The notes under the pieces were generated by a model, which saw only the letters and a list, made by a program, of their open reading frames with translations, ran no database searches and had not been told where the DNA came from. Of a DNA stretch of 64,000 nucleotides, positions 54,064 to 63,491 are shown piece after piece. The position numbers and the translations under genes were made by a program. Numbering within the stretch: position 1 is the stretch's first letter; each line of letters begins with the position of its first letter. Origin of the DNA: an uncultured Pseudomonadales bacterium (GTDB lineage Bacteria > Pseudomonadota > Gammaproteobacteria > Pseudomonadales > Pseudohongiellaceae); contig CALKNV010000001.1 of the NCBI GenBank assembly GCA_938091935.1, positions 62,001-126,000 on the forward strand. The letters are read 5' to 3'.

Positions 54064-55812
54064 CTACCAGCGATCACTCTCCGCGCGCTTCGTTACCAGC
54101 ACATTTTCCATGATTAAATAATTCAGATCTGTACCCATGAACATATTGATGGCATCTTCCGGTGTGCAAACCAATGCTTCTCCAGGACGACTGAGAGTCG
54201 CGTTAATCAGTAATCCGTGGCCGGTGCGCTCGTAAAACGCTGAAAGAAGCCGGTGGAAGTCTGGACTGGTTTGCTGTTTGACCACCTGTGCACGAGTCGT
54301 GCCGTCGCGATACACGATGACAGGATACTTTTCCTGCCATTTTTTGCTCACGGGTGAAGACAGGCACATGAACTCATCCTGGAAATTGTCGGGCAACATT
54401 TCTTTTGCCACTGTATCCAGAATACTTGGTGAGAATGGTCGCCAGTGCTCACGAAATTTAACCTGGTGATTTATCGCATCAAGAATTCCCATCTGGGTGG
54501 GACTGGCTAGGATACTGCGATTACCCAGGGCTCGAGGCCCAAACTCCATTCTGCCGCGATACCAGGCAACGATCTGGCCGTTTGCCAGCAACTCTGCTGC
54601 CTTGGCATGGGGGTCTTCAAGTATTTCCCACTCAGGCTTTTCGCGGTGGATTGAACATGCATTCACGCAATCATCGGTGGTGAATTCAGGGCCCAGGGCC
54701 ATACTATGATGCGGTTTCACCTCAATTCCCTGCTGCTTCACCGCGTAGGCCGCTGCGCCAATTGCTGTACCAGGATCGCCACTGGCTGGATGTACCAGCA
54801 GTTGCTTCACTTTGGGGTGGGAGTTAAGTCTGCTATTCAAGCGGATGTTTAACGCACCCGTTCCGGCAACAGCGAGTCTTCCGGTTTCCTCCAACACATC
54901 ACCAAGGTAGTAGTCCACCAGCTTTATCGCCATTTCCTCGTATAGCTTTTGAATTGCAGCTGCGTAATGTACATAAGGATCTTCCAGCAGATGCCCTGCA
55001 CGGCGGGGACCCAACATTTCCACTAGCCTCGCACTGAAGTAATGTCCTCTGGATTTCGCCTTGTACCGACGTAAGCCAATGGTGGTGATTAGCCGGGTGT
55101 CAACTTTGAACTTGCCACCTTCGAAACGCGCTAGCTGTGACAGGTCATACTTTTCCGGATCGCCGAAGGCCGCAAGTCCCATCACTTTGAACTCACCATC
55201 CAGAATTTCGAAACCGAGGTAATCTGTCAGTGCAGCATACATACCGCAAAGTGAATCTGGGTTATAGAACTCTTTGATGCGGACGATCTTGCCATTGTGA
55301 CCATAGCCAAGAAAGATGTTCGAGTACTCTCCCTTGGAGTCGTTGCAGAGAATTGCTGTTTTTTCTGTACTACCGGCCAGATGATAAACACTGCTGGCGT
55401 GAGCGAGTTGATGCTCTACTGGAACAACCTTTACGTTCTCGTAGCGAATATGTAGCTTTTCAAGCAACCCTCGTAAATCTTTAAAGTGTCGCCGATAACG
55501 GCGATTGCCATTAAATAGACTATCGACGCTGCGATCTGGTGCGTACCAGTGTCGGTAGGCATAGTGCCATCGCGCTTTGCTGAACAGAGATACGGGCGCA
55601 TAAGGTATGGCCACATGCGTGACATCAGAGGGACGCAGCCCGGCAATCTGCAAACACTGTCTTGCTGCCAGGTAAGGCAACTCTTCCTTGGCGTGCTTAC
55701 GACGTACCAGCCTTTCCTCTTCTACTGCGGCGACCAGTTCACCATCTGCAAACAGCGCAGCGGCGGGATCATGACCAATTGCGCCAGCCAAACCAAGGGT
55801 GACATTACTCAT
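54064..55812 (-). CDS. Carbamoyltransferase (NodU/CmcH family)
   Basis: The 582 residues span the YrdC-like/Kae1-like fold of O-carbamoyltransferases: LGLAGAIGHDPAAALFADGE, VPVEHQLAHASSVYHLAGS, KGEYSNIFLGYGHNG and YRGRMEFGPRALGNRSILAS. The C-terminal domain covers about residues 400-582. Pseudomonas encodes a homologue beside its core LPS genes that carbamoylates core heptose. That role is likely here because waaG lies directly upstream, but it is inferred from context. Confidence 0.88.
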   Translation of the reverse strand: MSNVTLGLAGAIGHDPAAALFADGELVAAVEEERLVRRKHAKEELPYLAARQCLQIAGLRPSDVTHVAIPYAPVSLFSKARWHYAYRHWYAPDRSVDSLFNGNRRYRRHFKDLRGLLEKLHIRYENVKVVPVEHQLAHASSVYHLAGSTEKTAILCNDSKGEYSNIFLGYGHNGKIVRIKEFYNPDSLCGMYAALTDYLGFEILDGEFKVMGLAAFGDPEKYDLSQLARFEGGKFKVDTRLITTIGLRRYKAKSRGHYFSARLVEMLGPRRAGHLLEDPYVHYAAAIQKLYEEMAIKLVDYYLGDVLEETGRLAVAGTGALNIRLNSRLNSHPKVKQLLVHPASGDPGTAIGAAAYAVKQQGIEVKPHHSMALGPEFTTDDCVNACSIHREKPEWEILEDPHAKAAELLANGQIVAWYRGRMEFGPRALGNRSILASPTQMGILDAINHQVKFREHWRPFSPSILDTVAKEMLPDNFQDEFMCLSSPVSKKWQEKYPVIVYRDGTTRAQVVKQQTSPDFHRLLSAFYERTGHGLLINATLSRPGEALVCTPEDAINMFMGTDLNYLIMENVLVTKRAESDRW

Positions 55813-55833
55813 AGACTTTCCCCTTCATTGGCT

Positions 55834-56967
55834 TCAGCTAGTGTCACCCGCAGCAGCGAGACTCTCTATGATCTCTGTGACAGCTTGCGGCAACGTATAG
55901 AGCTCAGCCCGTTTCCCATACTCCAGGCCTTTTGCAGACCAGCCTGAAGTGGAAAGGTTCTCTATCATGCCAAGTAGGCGTTTATTGAGCTCATCCTGCT
56001 TAAAGGGTTCTGCACACACTTCTCCGGATTTCGCCTGCTCTACATGAAAAGCATAGCCACAGCTTGCGGTGGTAAGCACCGGTAAACCCGAGATCGTGGC
56101 TTCAAGCAAGACATAGCCGGCACTCTCCATGTATGCCGGATGAATCAGCAAATCAGCGCCCTGCAAGAATCGGGGAATATCATCGCGTCCTGGTAACACA
56201 GTCACAAGCTCAGCAATGCCCAGCTTCCGGGCCAGCTGCAGGTATTCATTTGGCCTTCCCTGACCAACCAACACGTAGCGTGTGCGCTTTCGCCAGTGCG
56301 CCGGCAAAGAAGCAATAGCATGGAGTGCCCGATCCACACCTTTGATTCTGAAACCAGAGCCTACCTGTAAGAGTAGAACTTCGTTTTCAGCAAAGCCCAG
56401 TTCAGCACGCAGCGATATTCGAGCATCAGGGTCGCGACTATCCCTCTTTCTGTCTGGACTGATACCTGGTGGCACTTGATGCAGCCGCTCAGCGCATTTC
56501 GGGTAGTAATCAATGTATTGGCTTTGCTGCAAATGGGAGAGGACCAGGGCATGGGTCTTACTATCAGCACCGAAGACGGCCTCTTCATACATTCTAAAGT
56601 GCTTGAAACGGGGGGTGTATTTATAATATTTGCCACGTTGAGTTGCGGCCTTATGCAGAAAACAAGAATCCGCCGCGAAGTACACATCCAGATGAGGCAT
56701 CTTGTTAAAACCGATCACCAGGTCGGGATCGCTGTTGGCGATCTTTTCTGCCACCCAATCAGAATAGCGACGATAGAGCTTCAATCGGCTCATCGTTTTG
56801 AAAGGCGCCAAAGTAACATTGAACCCCTGCGGCTGCTCGCCCTGCCAAGCCAGCGCATAGACCTCCACCTCGTGCCCCCGGGCCAGGCACTCCGATGCGA
56901 TCTTGAAGAAATCACGCTGCTGTCCACCGTAGGGAAAATAGCGATAGATTAGAAAGCAAAACTTCAT
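55834..56967 (-). CDS. waaG: WaaG-like LPS core glycosyltransferase (GT4)
   Basis: The 377-residue GT-B protein begins KFCFLIYRYFPYGGQQRDFF, as in WaaG, with DSCFLHKAATQRGKYYKY and QVPPGISPDRKR. The C-terminal donor site has LLQVGSGFRIKGVDRALHAI and HPAYMESAGYVLLEATISGL with the GT4 E-x7-E motif. WaaG adds the first glucose to inner-core heptose. Its start overlaps the waaC stop by four bases. In Pseudomonas a waaP heptose kinase follows, but here the carbamoyltransferase does. Confidence 0.9.
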   Translation of the reverse strand: MKFCFLIYRYFPYGGQQRDFFKIASECLARGHEVEVYALAWQGEQPQGFNVTLAPFKTMSRLKLYRRYSDWVAEKIANSDPDLVIGFNKMPHLDVYFAADSCFLHKAATQRGKYYKYTPRFKHFRMYEEAVFGADSKTHALVLSHLQQSQYIDYYPKCAERLHQVPPGISPDRKRDSRDPDARISLRAELGFAENEVLLLQVGSGFRIKGVDRALHAIASLPAHWRKRTRYVLVGQGRPNEYLQLARKLGIAELVTVLPGRDDIPRFLQGADLLIHPAYMESAGYVLLEATISGLPVLTTASCGYAFHVEQAKSGEVCAEPFKQDELNKRLLGMIENLSTSGWSAKGLEYGKRAELYTLPQAVTEIIESLAAAGDTS

Positions 56968-58034
56968 GACGGCGAGTCTTGCAATAACAGTCTTTCAAAC
57001 TGCTGCCAGACTGTTTCTGGCTTATGTGACGAGAAGCAGGGCGGCACGACTGCGAAAGGTTGATCCTGAAATTCATCAGTCACGCCTGGACCGTTGTAGC
57101 CACATACTTTCTTTACACAGGGCGCGCAGTTCAAGTTGGACTTCAAGTGCAGCTGATGATGGCCAAAGGTACCGGATAGACCAGGGTTGGTCGGGCCATA
57201 CAGCGACACAGTCGGCTTCGAGAGCGCTGCCGCGAGGTGACCCAGGCCAGTATCAACTGCAATGACTCCTGCTGACCGTTTTATCTCTTTGGCAATACCA
57301 CCAAGAGGCAAGCGATCTAAAACCTCTACCTGTGGGTTGCCCCGGGCAATGAAGTCGGCGCGTTGCTTTTCTGACTGATCTCCCCAAGGAAGTAAAACCT
57401 TGAAGCCATTTTCACTCGCAATATGTGCCAGGTGTCTCCAATAATATTCAGGCCAGTGCTTTGTTGCCCAGGTTGTACCATGGAGAAACACAATCTGCTT
57501 ATGATTAACTGGCTCGTCGCTGCCATCGATACGTGATGTATCCAGCCCATAATCTATTTCATTTTTATTGTAACGGTGCTGCAGTGCTCGGGAAAAAAGC
57601 TGTCGCACGCGATCCACTGCGTGTTCATCCCATGGCACTGAGTACATTTTATTGTAGAAGAGCGTCGCCATCGGCTCGCGAATCGTATGGTTACTCATGC
57701 CAATGGTAAGCCCCCGAGACAGACGACTTATTATTCCACTCTTAATTAGGCCCTGGGCATCGATTACCAGATCATAGTGCTCACTCTGCAGAGCATGCTT
57801 GAAGGCGCGAAACTCGTGGTTGAGCATGGTCCGCATAAGACTGCGACGCCAGCGTCGGATAGCAACCGGGATAACCTTATCCACAGCCGGGTGCCATGCG
57901 GGCACGTCGACAAAGTTTTCCTCAACCACCCAGTCGAAGGTCAGATTGCGATGGGCGCGATGAGCATCGGTCACAGCTGGCAAGGTGTGTATGATATCTC
58001 CAAGCGAGGAGATTTTAACAATTAGCACACGCAC
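56964..58034 (-). CDS. waaC: Lipopolysaccharide heptosyltransferase I
   Basis: Starting at GTG 58034, the N-terminus VRVLIVKISSLGDIIHTLPA matches WaaC. The track's TTG start at 58076 overlaps waaF by 35 bases and adds 14 residues. GT9 motifs follow: VIAVDTGLGHLAAALSKPTV and SLYGPTNPGLSG. It transfers the first heptose to Kdo from ADP-heptose made by HldE. It is coupled between waaF and waaG. Confidence 0.92.
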   Translation of the reverse strand: MRVLIVKISSLGDIIHTLPAVTDAHRAHRNLTFDWVVEENFVDVPAWHPAVDKVIPVAIRRWRRSLMRTMLNHEFRAFKHALQSEHYDLVIDAQGLIKSGIISRLSRGLTIGMSNHTIREPMATLFYNKMYSVPWDEHAVDRVRQLFSRALQHRYNKNEIDYGLDTSRIDGSDEPVNHKQIVFLHGTTWATKHWPEYYWRHLAHIASENGFKVLLPWGDQSEKQRADFIARGNPQVEVLDRLPLGGIAKEIKRSAGVIAVDTGLGHLAAALSKPTVSLYGPTNPGLSGTFGHHQLHLKSNLNCAPCVKKVCGYNGPGVTDEFQDQPFAVVPPCFSSHKPETVWQQFERLLLQDSPS

Positions 58035-58041
58035 TGCAGCA

Positions 58042-59097
58042 TTAGTCCTGTGAATTAGTTTGGGGTATTGTTTCAATTAATTCAGCTACGGCGTCAATGG
58101 CCAGAGCTGGGTTTAGCTCATTGAGGCAGCGCAGATGCCCGTACGGACATTCCCGCTTGAAACAAGGTCGGCACTCAATGTCGGTAGACAGTAATTTTAC
58201 CCTGTCAGCCAAGGGCGGTGTAAAGTCAGGCGACGTGGAACCATACATCGCTACGATGGGCTTGCCTAGTGCTGCCGCAACATGCATCAAGCCCGAATCA
58301 TTGCTGGCTACAATTCTGGAACAGGCCAACAGATCGATTGCCTGTCCGAGAGTGGTTTTGCCGACAAGGTTCGCACAGCGGTCAAAATGGGCCGGTTCTA
58401 TATCAGCCATAATTGACTCGGTGACCAATTGGTCACTTATCGAGCCAAAAAACCATACTCGCCAACCTTCGCTTAGAAGGTTGTTTGCGAGTTCAGCATA
58501 GTGTTCTGCAGGCCACTGTTTGGCTGGCCCAAATTCCGCCCCCGGGCAAATACCAAGTACCGGGGCTTCGCCATTCAGGTGAAATCGATCCAGGGCTTCG
58601 GCCTGGCTCTTCTCACTTACCAGCAAGCGCGGATTAGGGCAATCAGCTGGCGGCTTGGGCGATGCAGGATAGGCCAGTGCGACAAAACGCTCTACCATGC
58701 GCGCGAATACGTCTTTATCCAGGCGCCGAGCATCATTAAGCAAAGGCCACCGAAACTCGCCAACCCAGCCCGACCGTTTAGGTATGCCCGCATGAAAAGG
58801 TATTAGCGCAGATTTGAAGGAATTCGGCAGCACAATCGCCTGTTGAAAGCCCTGCTCGCGCAGCCCTTTGCCGAGTTGCCTGCGCTTTCCAAGGTTTAGC
58901 TCACCATGGGAAAAGTCCAGGTCAATGCTTTGAGCCACCTCTGGCATCCTCTCCAATAACGGCCGCGTCCAGGCTGGCGCCATCACCGTAATGTCTGCCG
59001 CTTCGTGGCGCTGCTGCAATGCCATAAAAAGGGATTGCGCCATCACCATATCGCCTACCCAGGCGGGGCCGATGACCAGAATCTTGTATGTGCTCAT
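58042..59097 (-). CDS. waaF: Lipopolysaccharide heptosyltransferase II
   Basis: From ATG 59097 the start is MSTYKILVIGPAWVGDMVMA, as in WaaF. The track start nine bases upstream adds MDP. GT9 motifs: ICPGAEFGPAKQWPAEHYAE, IVASNDSGLMHVAAALGKPI and SMYGSTSPDF-like AMYGSTSPDFTPP. The C-terminal cysteines (IECRPCFKRECPYGHLRCLN) are usual for the family. It adds the second heptose. It is the first gene of the waaF-waaC-waaG block. Confidence 0.94.
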   Translation of the reverse strand: MSTYKILVIGPAWVGDMVMAQSLFMALQQRHEAADITVMAPAWTRPLLERMPEVAQSIDLDFSHGELNLGKRRQLGKGLREQGFQQAIVLPNSFKSALIPFHAGIPKRSGWVGEFRWPLLNDARRLDKDVFARMVERFVALAYPASPKPPADCPNPRLLVSEKSQAEALDRFHLNGEAPVLGICPGAEFGPAKQWPAEHYAELANNLLSEGWRVWFFGSISDQLVTESIMADIEPAHFDRCANLVGKTTLGQAIDLLACSRIVASNDSGLMHVAAALGKPIVAMYGSTSPDFTPPLADRVKLLSTDIECRPCFKRECPYGHLRCLNELNPALAIDAVAELIETIPQTNSQD

Positions 59098-59204
59098 TGG
59101 ATCCATTGATAACAGAGTCTGGCTAGCGTTCCTTTTGGGCGCCCATGACTAGCGCCACTGCCACACCGCTCATTTGCGTGAGCATTTACCTAAAGTGCGT
59201 GTTG

Positions 59205-61007
59205 TCAATTTTGCATATCAGGTGTGACCCTGAGCACCTCAGTGACCGTGGTTAGCCCTGCAGCAACTTTCTGGGCACCACTCAAACGCAGACTCAACAT
59301 GCCTTCTTTATACGCTTGTCTGCGTAACTCAGGCAGATCGGCTTTATCGTCTGCAAAGCGAAACAGCGACTCGGTGAACGGCATCACCTCATAGATTCCT
59401 TCACGCCCCAAAAAGCCGGTTTCGCGACATTCCAGACAGCCCTCAGCGATCGCGGCCTTCTTTGGCAACTTGACTTTCCATGGCAGGGTAAGGGTATCCC
59501 AAGCCTCCTGATCCATCTCAGTGGTTTGCTTACAGTGCGGGCAAAGTACTCTCACCAATCGTTGCGCCATGATCCCGATTACTGTTGCCTTTAACAGGTA
59601 AGGTGGTACTCCTAATTCAAGCAGTCGCGTGATTGCAGAAGGTGCGTCATTGGTATGCAGAGTAGTAAAAACCAGGTGTCCGGTTAGCGCCGCCTGGATT
59701 GCCATCTCTGCAGTAGGCAAGTCACGTACCTCACCAATCATAATGATGTCCGGATCCTGGCGCAGCAGAGCCTTAACCCCATCGGCGAATCCCAGGTCGA
59801 TGTTCTCCTGCACCTGCATCTGATTAAAGCTGTCCTCCACCATCTCGATAGGATCTTCGATAGTGCAAACATTTACTTCCTCTGTCGCCAGGGACTTGAG
59901 GGTGGAGTAAAGGGTGGTGGTTTTACCACTACCGGTGGGGCCGGTGATTACAACGATACCGTGATTATTCGAAGTGATTTTATTCCAGCGTTTAAGGTCA
60001 TCGTTCACTAGACCGAGCGCCTCGAAAGGCTTCAGCAATACTTCAGGATCGAAGATACGCATGACCAGTTTTTCGCCAAATGCGGTTGGCAGAGTAGAAA
60101 GACGCAGCTCAACTTCATCACCGTTCGGGCTCTTGGTCTTGATGCGACCGTCCTGAGGCTTGCGTTTCTCGGCCACGTTCATGCGGCCCAAAATCTTGAG
60201 GCGACTGGTAACCGCACTCAGTGCAGTCATGGGCAGGGCGTAGACCGTGTAGAGCACCCCGTCGATACGAAAGCGGATATTTCCTTTCTCCCGCCGGGGT
60301 TCAATATGAATATCACTGGCTCGCTGTTCGAATGCATACTGTAACAACCAGTCAACAACATTGACGATGTGTTGATCATTGGCTTCTGGATCCTTGAGCT
60401 TGCCCAACTCCAACATCTGCTCAAGATTGCCAATACCCTTGAGCTGGCTGGCTCCCTGGGTTGCACCCTGAATCGATTTAGAAACACTGTAAAATTCCGA
60501 AGTCAGGCGCTTGATGTCAAGCGGATTGGATACCACTCGCTTGACCAGTTTCCCGGATGTGTGCGACAGCACCGAAACCCAAGCATCCAGGTAAGGCTCG
60601 GCACTGGCAATTATTACTTCCTGTGGATTGTCCGCCACCGCCAGAATTTGGTGGCGCTGGGAAAACTTGTAGTCCATCACTTTGGTGACCTGGGCGACAT
60701 CAATTTTCAGAGGATCGATGCGGAAATAATCCTGACCACACTGCGCACTCAACGCCATGGTCAAAGACTCAATGTCAAGCTTGCGGCCCGGATTCTGTTG
60801 ATCGGCAATTTCCAGATCAGACAGGTAGTGAAGAATATGCTTGCCCCGATGGTCTGCGTCATGGCGGTGCTGGATCGCATTGTCGCAATTAGCCTGGGTG
60901 ATTCGGGAATCCGCCAAAAGACCGTCCAGGAAGACCTTGAGGTCCAGGGGACCCTGTCCCTGACGGACTTCCTTATGCCCCTTCTTTTGCTCTTCGACTG
61001 CGGCCAT
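59205..61007 (-). CDS. GspE/PilB-family secretion or pilus ATPase
   Basis: The 600-residue protein has N-terminal N1D/N2D-like domains (1-210) and a C-terminal AAA+ motor: YAFEQRASDIHIEPRREKGN, Walker A VITGPTGSGKTTTLYSTLKS, Asp and His boxes (CTIEDPIEMVEDSFNQMQV, GHLVFTTLHTNDAPSAITRL) and the zinc tetracysteine (VLCPHCKQTTEM ... CLECRETGF). It powers type II secretion or type IV pilus assembly. No pil or gsp partner is in the window. Homologues are often found alone near LPS genes. Confidence 0.85.
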   Translation of the reverse strand: MAAVEEQKKGHKEVRQGQGPLDLKVFLDGLLADSRITQANCDNAIQHRHDADHRGKHILHYLSDLEIADQQNPGRKLDIESLTMALSAQCGQDYFRIDPLKIDVAQVTKVMDYKFSQRHQILAVADNPQEVIIASAEPYLDAWVSVLSHTSGKLVKRVVSNPLDIKRLTSEFYSVSKSIQGATQGASQLKGIGNLEQMLELGKLKDPEANDQHIVNVVDWLLQYAFEQRASDIHIEPRREKGNIRFRIDGVLYTVYALPMTALSAVTSRLKILGRMNVAEKRKPQDGRIKTKSPNGDEVELRLSTLPTAFGEKLVMRIFDPEVLLKPFEALGLVNDDLKRWNKITSNNHGIVVITGPTGSGKTTTLYSTLKSLATEEVNVCTIEDPIEMVEDSFNQMQVQENIDLGFADGVKALLRQDPDIIMIGEVRDLPTAEMAIQAALTGHLVFTTLHTNDAPSAITRLLELGVPPYLLKATVIGIMAQRLVRVLCPHCKQTTEMDQEAWDTLTLPWKVKLPKKAAIAEGCLECRETGFLGREGIYEVMPFTESLFRFADDKADLPELRRQAYKEGMLSLRLSGAQKVAAGLTTVTEVLRVTPDMQN

Positions 61008-61151
61008 GTTTGTTGCCCTAACCCAGATGCTGCCTGCTAATTCCCGCGAATTGGTTTGGATCGCAGCGCTTTGCCAAACCCAATATAATGTCTTTCAGCA
61101 AGTTTAACCCTGCACCGACCAAAAACAAACTTTGTTACCCCAGCCCAGAAT

Positions 61152-61182
61152 TGAAAAGCCGGACATTGTGCCCGGCTTTTCA
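61152..61182 (-). terminator. Hairpin terminator after the M48 protease gene
   Basis: GAAAAGCCGG and CCGGCTTTTC form a ten-bp stem with a nine-base loop. It lies between the M48 stop and the gspE start, both on the minus strand, and resembles a bidirectional terminator. Confidence 0.75.
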
Positions 61183-61220
61183 TAATCATCTTCGCGTAAG
61201 CGAGGTATTGTTACTGCGCG

Positions 61221-62735
61221 CTATTCCACAAGTTTTACCCATTCTCCAGCCTCAGGAGTGCCAGATGGGTAATAGCCGTTAAGTAAACGTAGAGTTTCCT
61301 CGGGATAGTTGGCAATGCGACTGGATTGCCCGACCACGGAAAAATCGAAGAATTCGCTGGCCTGCACGTATTTTATTTTCATTTCGTCGCCGAGCAACGT
61401 TTCCCCGCGCTGGATTGCCCGAAATGTTCTAATGCTTTCCAATAATGCGGCATCCACAGTCTCAATATCAGCACTGTCTGTAACTTCACCTCTGAACACA
61501 AACACGCGTGGTCCAAGGTAGATTGCAGCGACTCGCTCTGGATTGCCCGATGCCGAGATTGTTACGCCGGTATGACCAACCAGGCGATATTGTGACAAAG
61601 CTTCAGATTTTTGCAGATCTGTGATTCCCAGCTTTTCTCTAAGAAAGACACGTGGCTCGATGTTTTCCTGAAGACGCTGCGCTTCGACGCGCAAACTGCC
61701 CTTACCAGCCATGCTGGCAGTCACAGTGGTTGTAGTTTCACGTACACCCCATTCATCCGGAAACACCAGGGTATAACCAAGCAAGGTCTGATAATAACGA
61801 TTACGTGCATCCTGCTGTTGCGAGGCGGCGCTGGCACCAATAATTAAACCATCGATCTGCTCCCGAAAAGTAGAGTCATCACTCATCGTGACTTCGCCTT
61901 CTTCTAATTCGCCGACAGAGGCGATGGCTTGCTGTAGACGCGTGTCACTCCGTGGGTGTGTAGCAAACAGGCCGTGATACCCACCGCCACTGCCAGTTAC
62001 CCGACGGTTAAAGTCTTCCTGGTTCTTAAGTACGGTGACAACGTCAATCATGGCCGAAGGGTCATAGCCAGCTTCAAGCAAATACTCGGCGCCAAGGCTG
62101 TCCGCTTCTAGCTCCATCTCGCGGCCAAAACCACTGAGACTGGTCTGGGCCCAGATTGAAGCCACCTCGCTAATCTGGGAACCGGCGTAGCCACTGCCTG
62201 TTGCAACAGCGGTGACAAATCCACCTACTGTCGCGGCTGCATTGGCCAATGCGCCGCGCGCCTGCTGCTGCACAGCGTGGCGTGCGGTAATATGACCAAT
62301 CTCATGGGCAACCACTGCGGCCAACTGCGCTTCCGTATTCATGAAAGTCAGCAGACCACGATTCACATACACATAGCCGCCGGGCAAAGCCATCGCGTTA
62401 ATGCTGGGGCTATCAATAATGGTATAGGTATATCCGAGATTGGGGCGATGGCTCACAGCCGCAATTCGGTTGCCCACCTCAGTCACGTAGGCAAGCAAGT
62501 CCGCATCCTGGTAGACAGGTTGACTTGCCAGCACCTTGGCATGCTCCTCGGCACCGATTTCCTTCTCGCGGCTCTCTGACATGAGAACGAGGTTTGGGCC
62601 ACCAGTGGCGGGATTCACCGCACAAGAAATTAGCACGGGCAGGATGACAGCCGCGCAGATCATCATCAGGAATGTTTTGGGTAAACTGCCGAAGCACAGT
62701 AGAGTCTTCGGTGCGGGAGATCCCAGTTTGGTCAT
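61221..62735 (-). CDS. M48-family lipoprotein metalloprotease (BepA/LoiP-like)
   Basis: The 504-residue protein has a signal peptide with lipobox (VILPVLISCAVNP). The M48 catalytic zinc motif is AVVAHEIGHITARHAVQQQA, and the third ligand Glu is in GREMELEADSLGAEYLLEAG. A C-terminal region of about 200 residues contains YTLVFPDEWGVRETTTT and is followed by a TPR-free tail. It should act in the periplasm on outer-membrane or envelope proteins. It is the last of the minus-strand genes entering from the right edge, with a terminator downstream. Confidence 0.88.
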   Translation of the reverse strand: MTKLGSPAPKTLLCFGSLPKTFLMMICAAVILPVLISCAVNPATGGPNLVLMSESREKEIGAEEHAKVLASQPVYQDADLLAYVTEVGNRIAAVSHRPNLGYTYTIIDSPSINAMALPGGYVYVNRGLLTFMNTEAQLAAVVAHEIGHITARHAVQQQARGALANAAATVGGFVTAVATGSGYAGSQISEVASIWAQTSLSGFGREMELEADSLGAEYLLEAGYDPSAMIDVVTVLKNQEDFNRRVTGSGGGYHGLFATHPRSDTRLQQAIASVGELEEGEVTMSDDSTFREQIDGLIIGASAASQQQDARNRYYQTLLGYTLVFPDEWGVRETTTTVTASMAGKGSLRVEAQRLQENIEPRVFLREKLGITDLQKSEALSQYRLVGHTGVTISASGNPERVAAIYLGPRVFVFRGEVTDSADIETVDAALLESIRTFRAIQRGETLLGDEMKIKYVQASEFFDFSVVGQSSRIANYPEETLRLLNGYYPSGTPEAGEWVKLVE

Positions 62736-62774
62736 AATGCCACCTGTCTCATCAATGGCAGCCGGTTGGCATAC

Positions 62775-63446
62775 CTAGCTGCCGTTTACAAAGTCTTTGA
62801 GCTGCGTAGCCAGCCTGTTACAGGCATTGGCTTCAACTCTTGCGATAAGTGGTATCGGAACCACCAGGGCAGGCAGATAGGACTGGCCTGTGGCGTCGGT
62901 GTTAATTGTTCCCACATTACTAAGCGAACCGACATCCCAGACTCGAGCATCAAAGTTGGCGTCATCTTCCCAGGTACCAAACCCGAAGCAACCACCGCCT
63001 CCTGGTCCAATGGTGCAGGAAATTGAGCCTTGTCGATCGGTGGTTTCAGTAAAACCATCCAACCAGACAATATAGCGAATCCCGTATTCGTTCATTTTAG
63101 CTGCTACTACGTCTTCAGCCATCAATTGTTCAAGATCGCGGGTACGCAATGGGGCTGTTCGCGGCTCAAACCAGGGGAACATCGCATCGATGAATTCCTG
63201 TTCGGGAACAATATTGATTGCATTGTCACCGCGGGCCATGCGCTCACCCACACACTCGACAAATTCGCTACGTGTCTCGTAGTCACTGGCCTGGCGACGT
63301 CCTAAAATGACTACCGCCTCATCACTTTCAATGCCAGTTTCTCCCTGTCTGAACTCGTCAACAGTAGTGCTTGTGCAGGCAGCAAGCAGTGCTGCGCTGA
63401 ACAATAACAGCGTCCTGGCGGAGGCAATGCGTACTAGTGCCTTCAT
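62775..63446 (-). CDS. Putative lipoprotein of unknown function
   Basis: Starting at ATG 63446 (GAGG upstream) gives 223 residues with a lipobox signal (LLLFSAALLAACTSTT). The mature part has EAVVILGRRQASDYETRSEF, NEYGIRYIVWLDGFTETTD, then a Gly/Cys-rich loop (SCTIGPGGGGCFGFGTWEDD). I do not recognise a family. It lies 39 bases upstream of the M48 gene in transcription, so the two may be one envelope-stress operon. Confidence 0.65.
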   Translation of the reverse strand: MKALVRIASARTLLLFSAALLAACTSTTVDEFRQGETGIESDEAVVILGRRQASDYETRSEFVECVGERMARGDNAINIVPEQEFIDAMFPWFEPRTAPLRTRDLEQLMAEDVVAAKMNEYGIRYIVWLDGFTETTDRQGSISCTIGPGGGGCFGFGTWEDDANFDARVWDVGSLSNVGTINTDATGQSYLPALVVPIPLIARVEANACNRLATQLKDFVNGS

Positions 63447-63491
63447 GATCAACCTCAGGGTTCGACCCACTATGTCCAGGCCAACTTCAAT

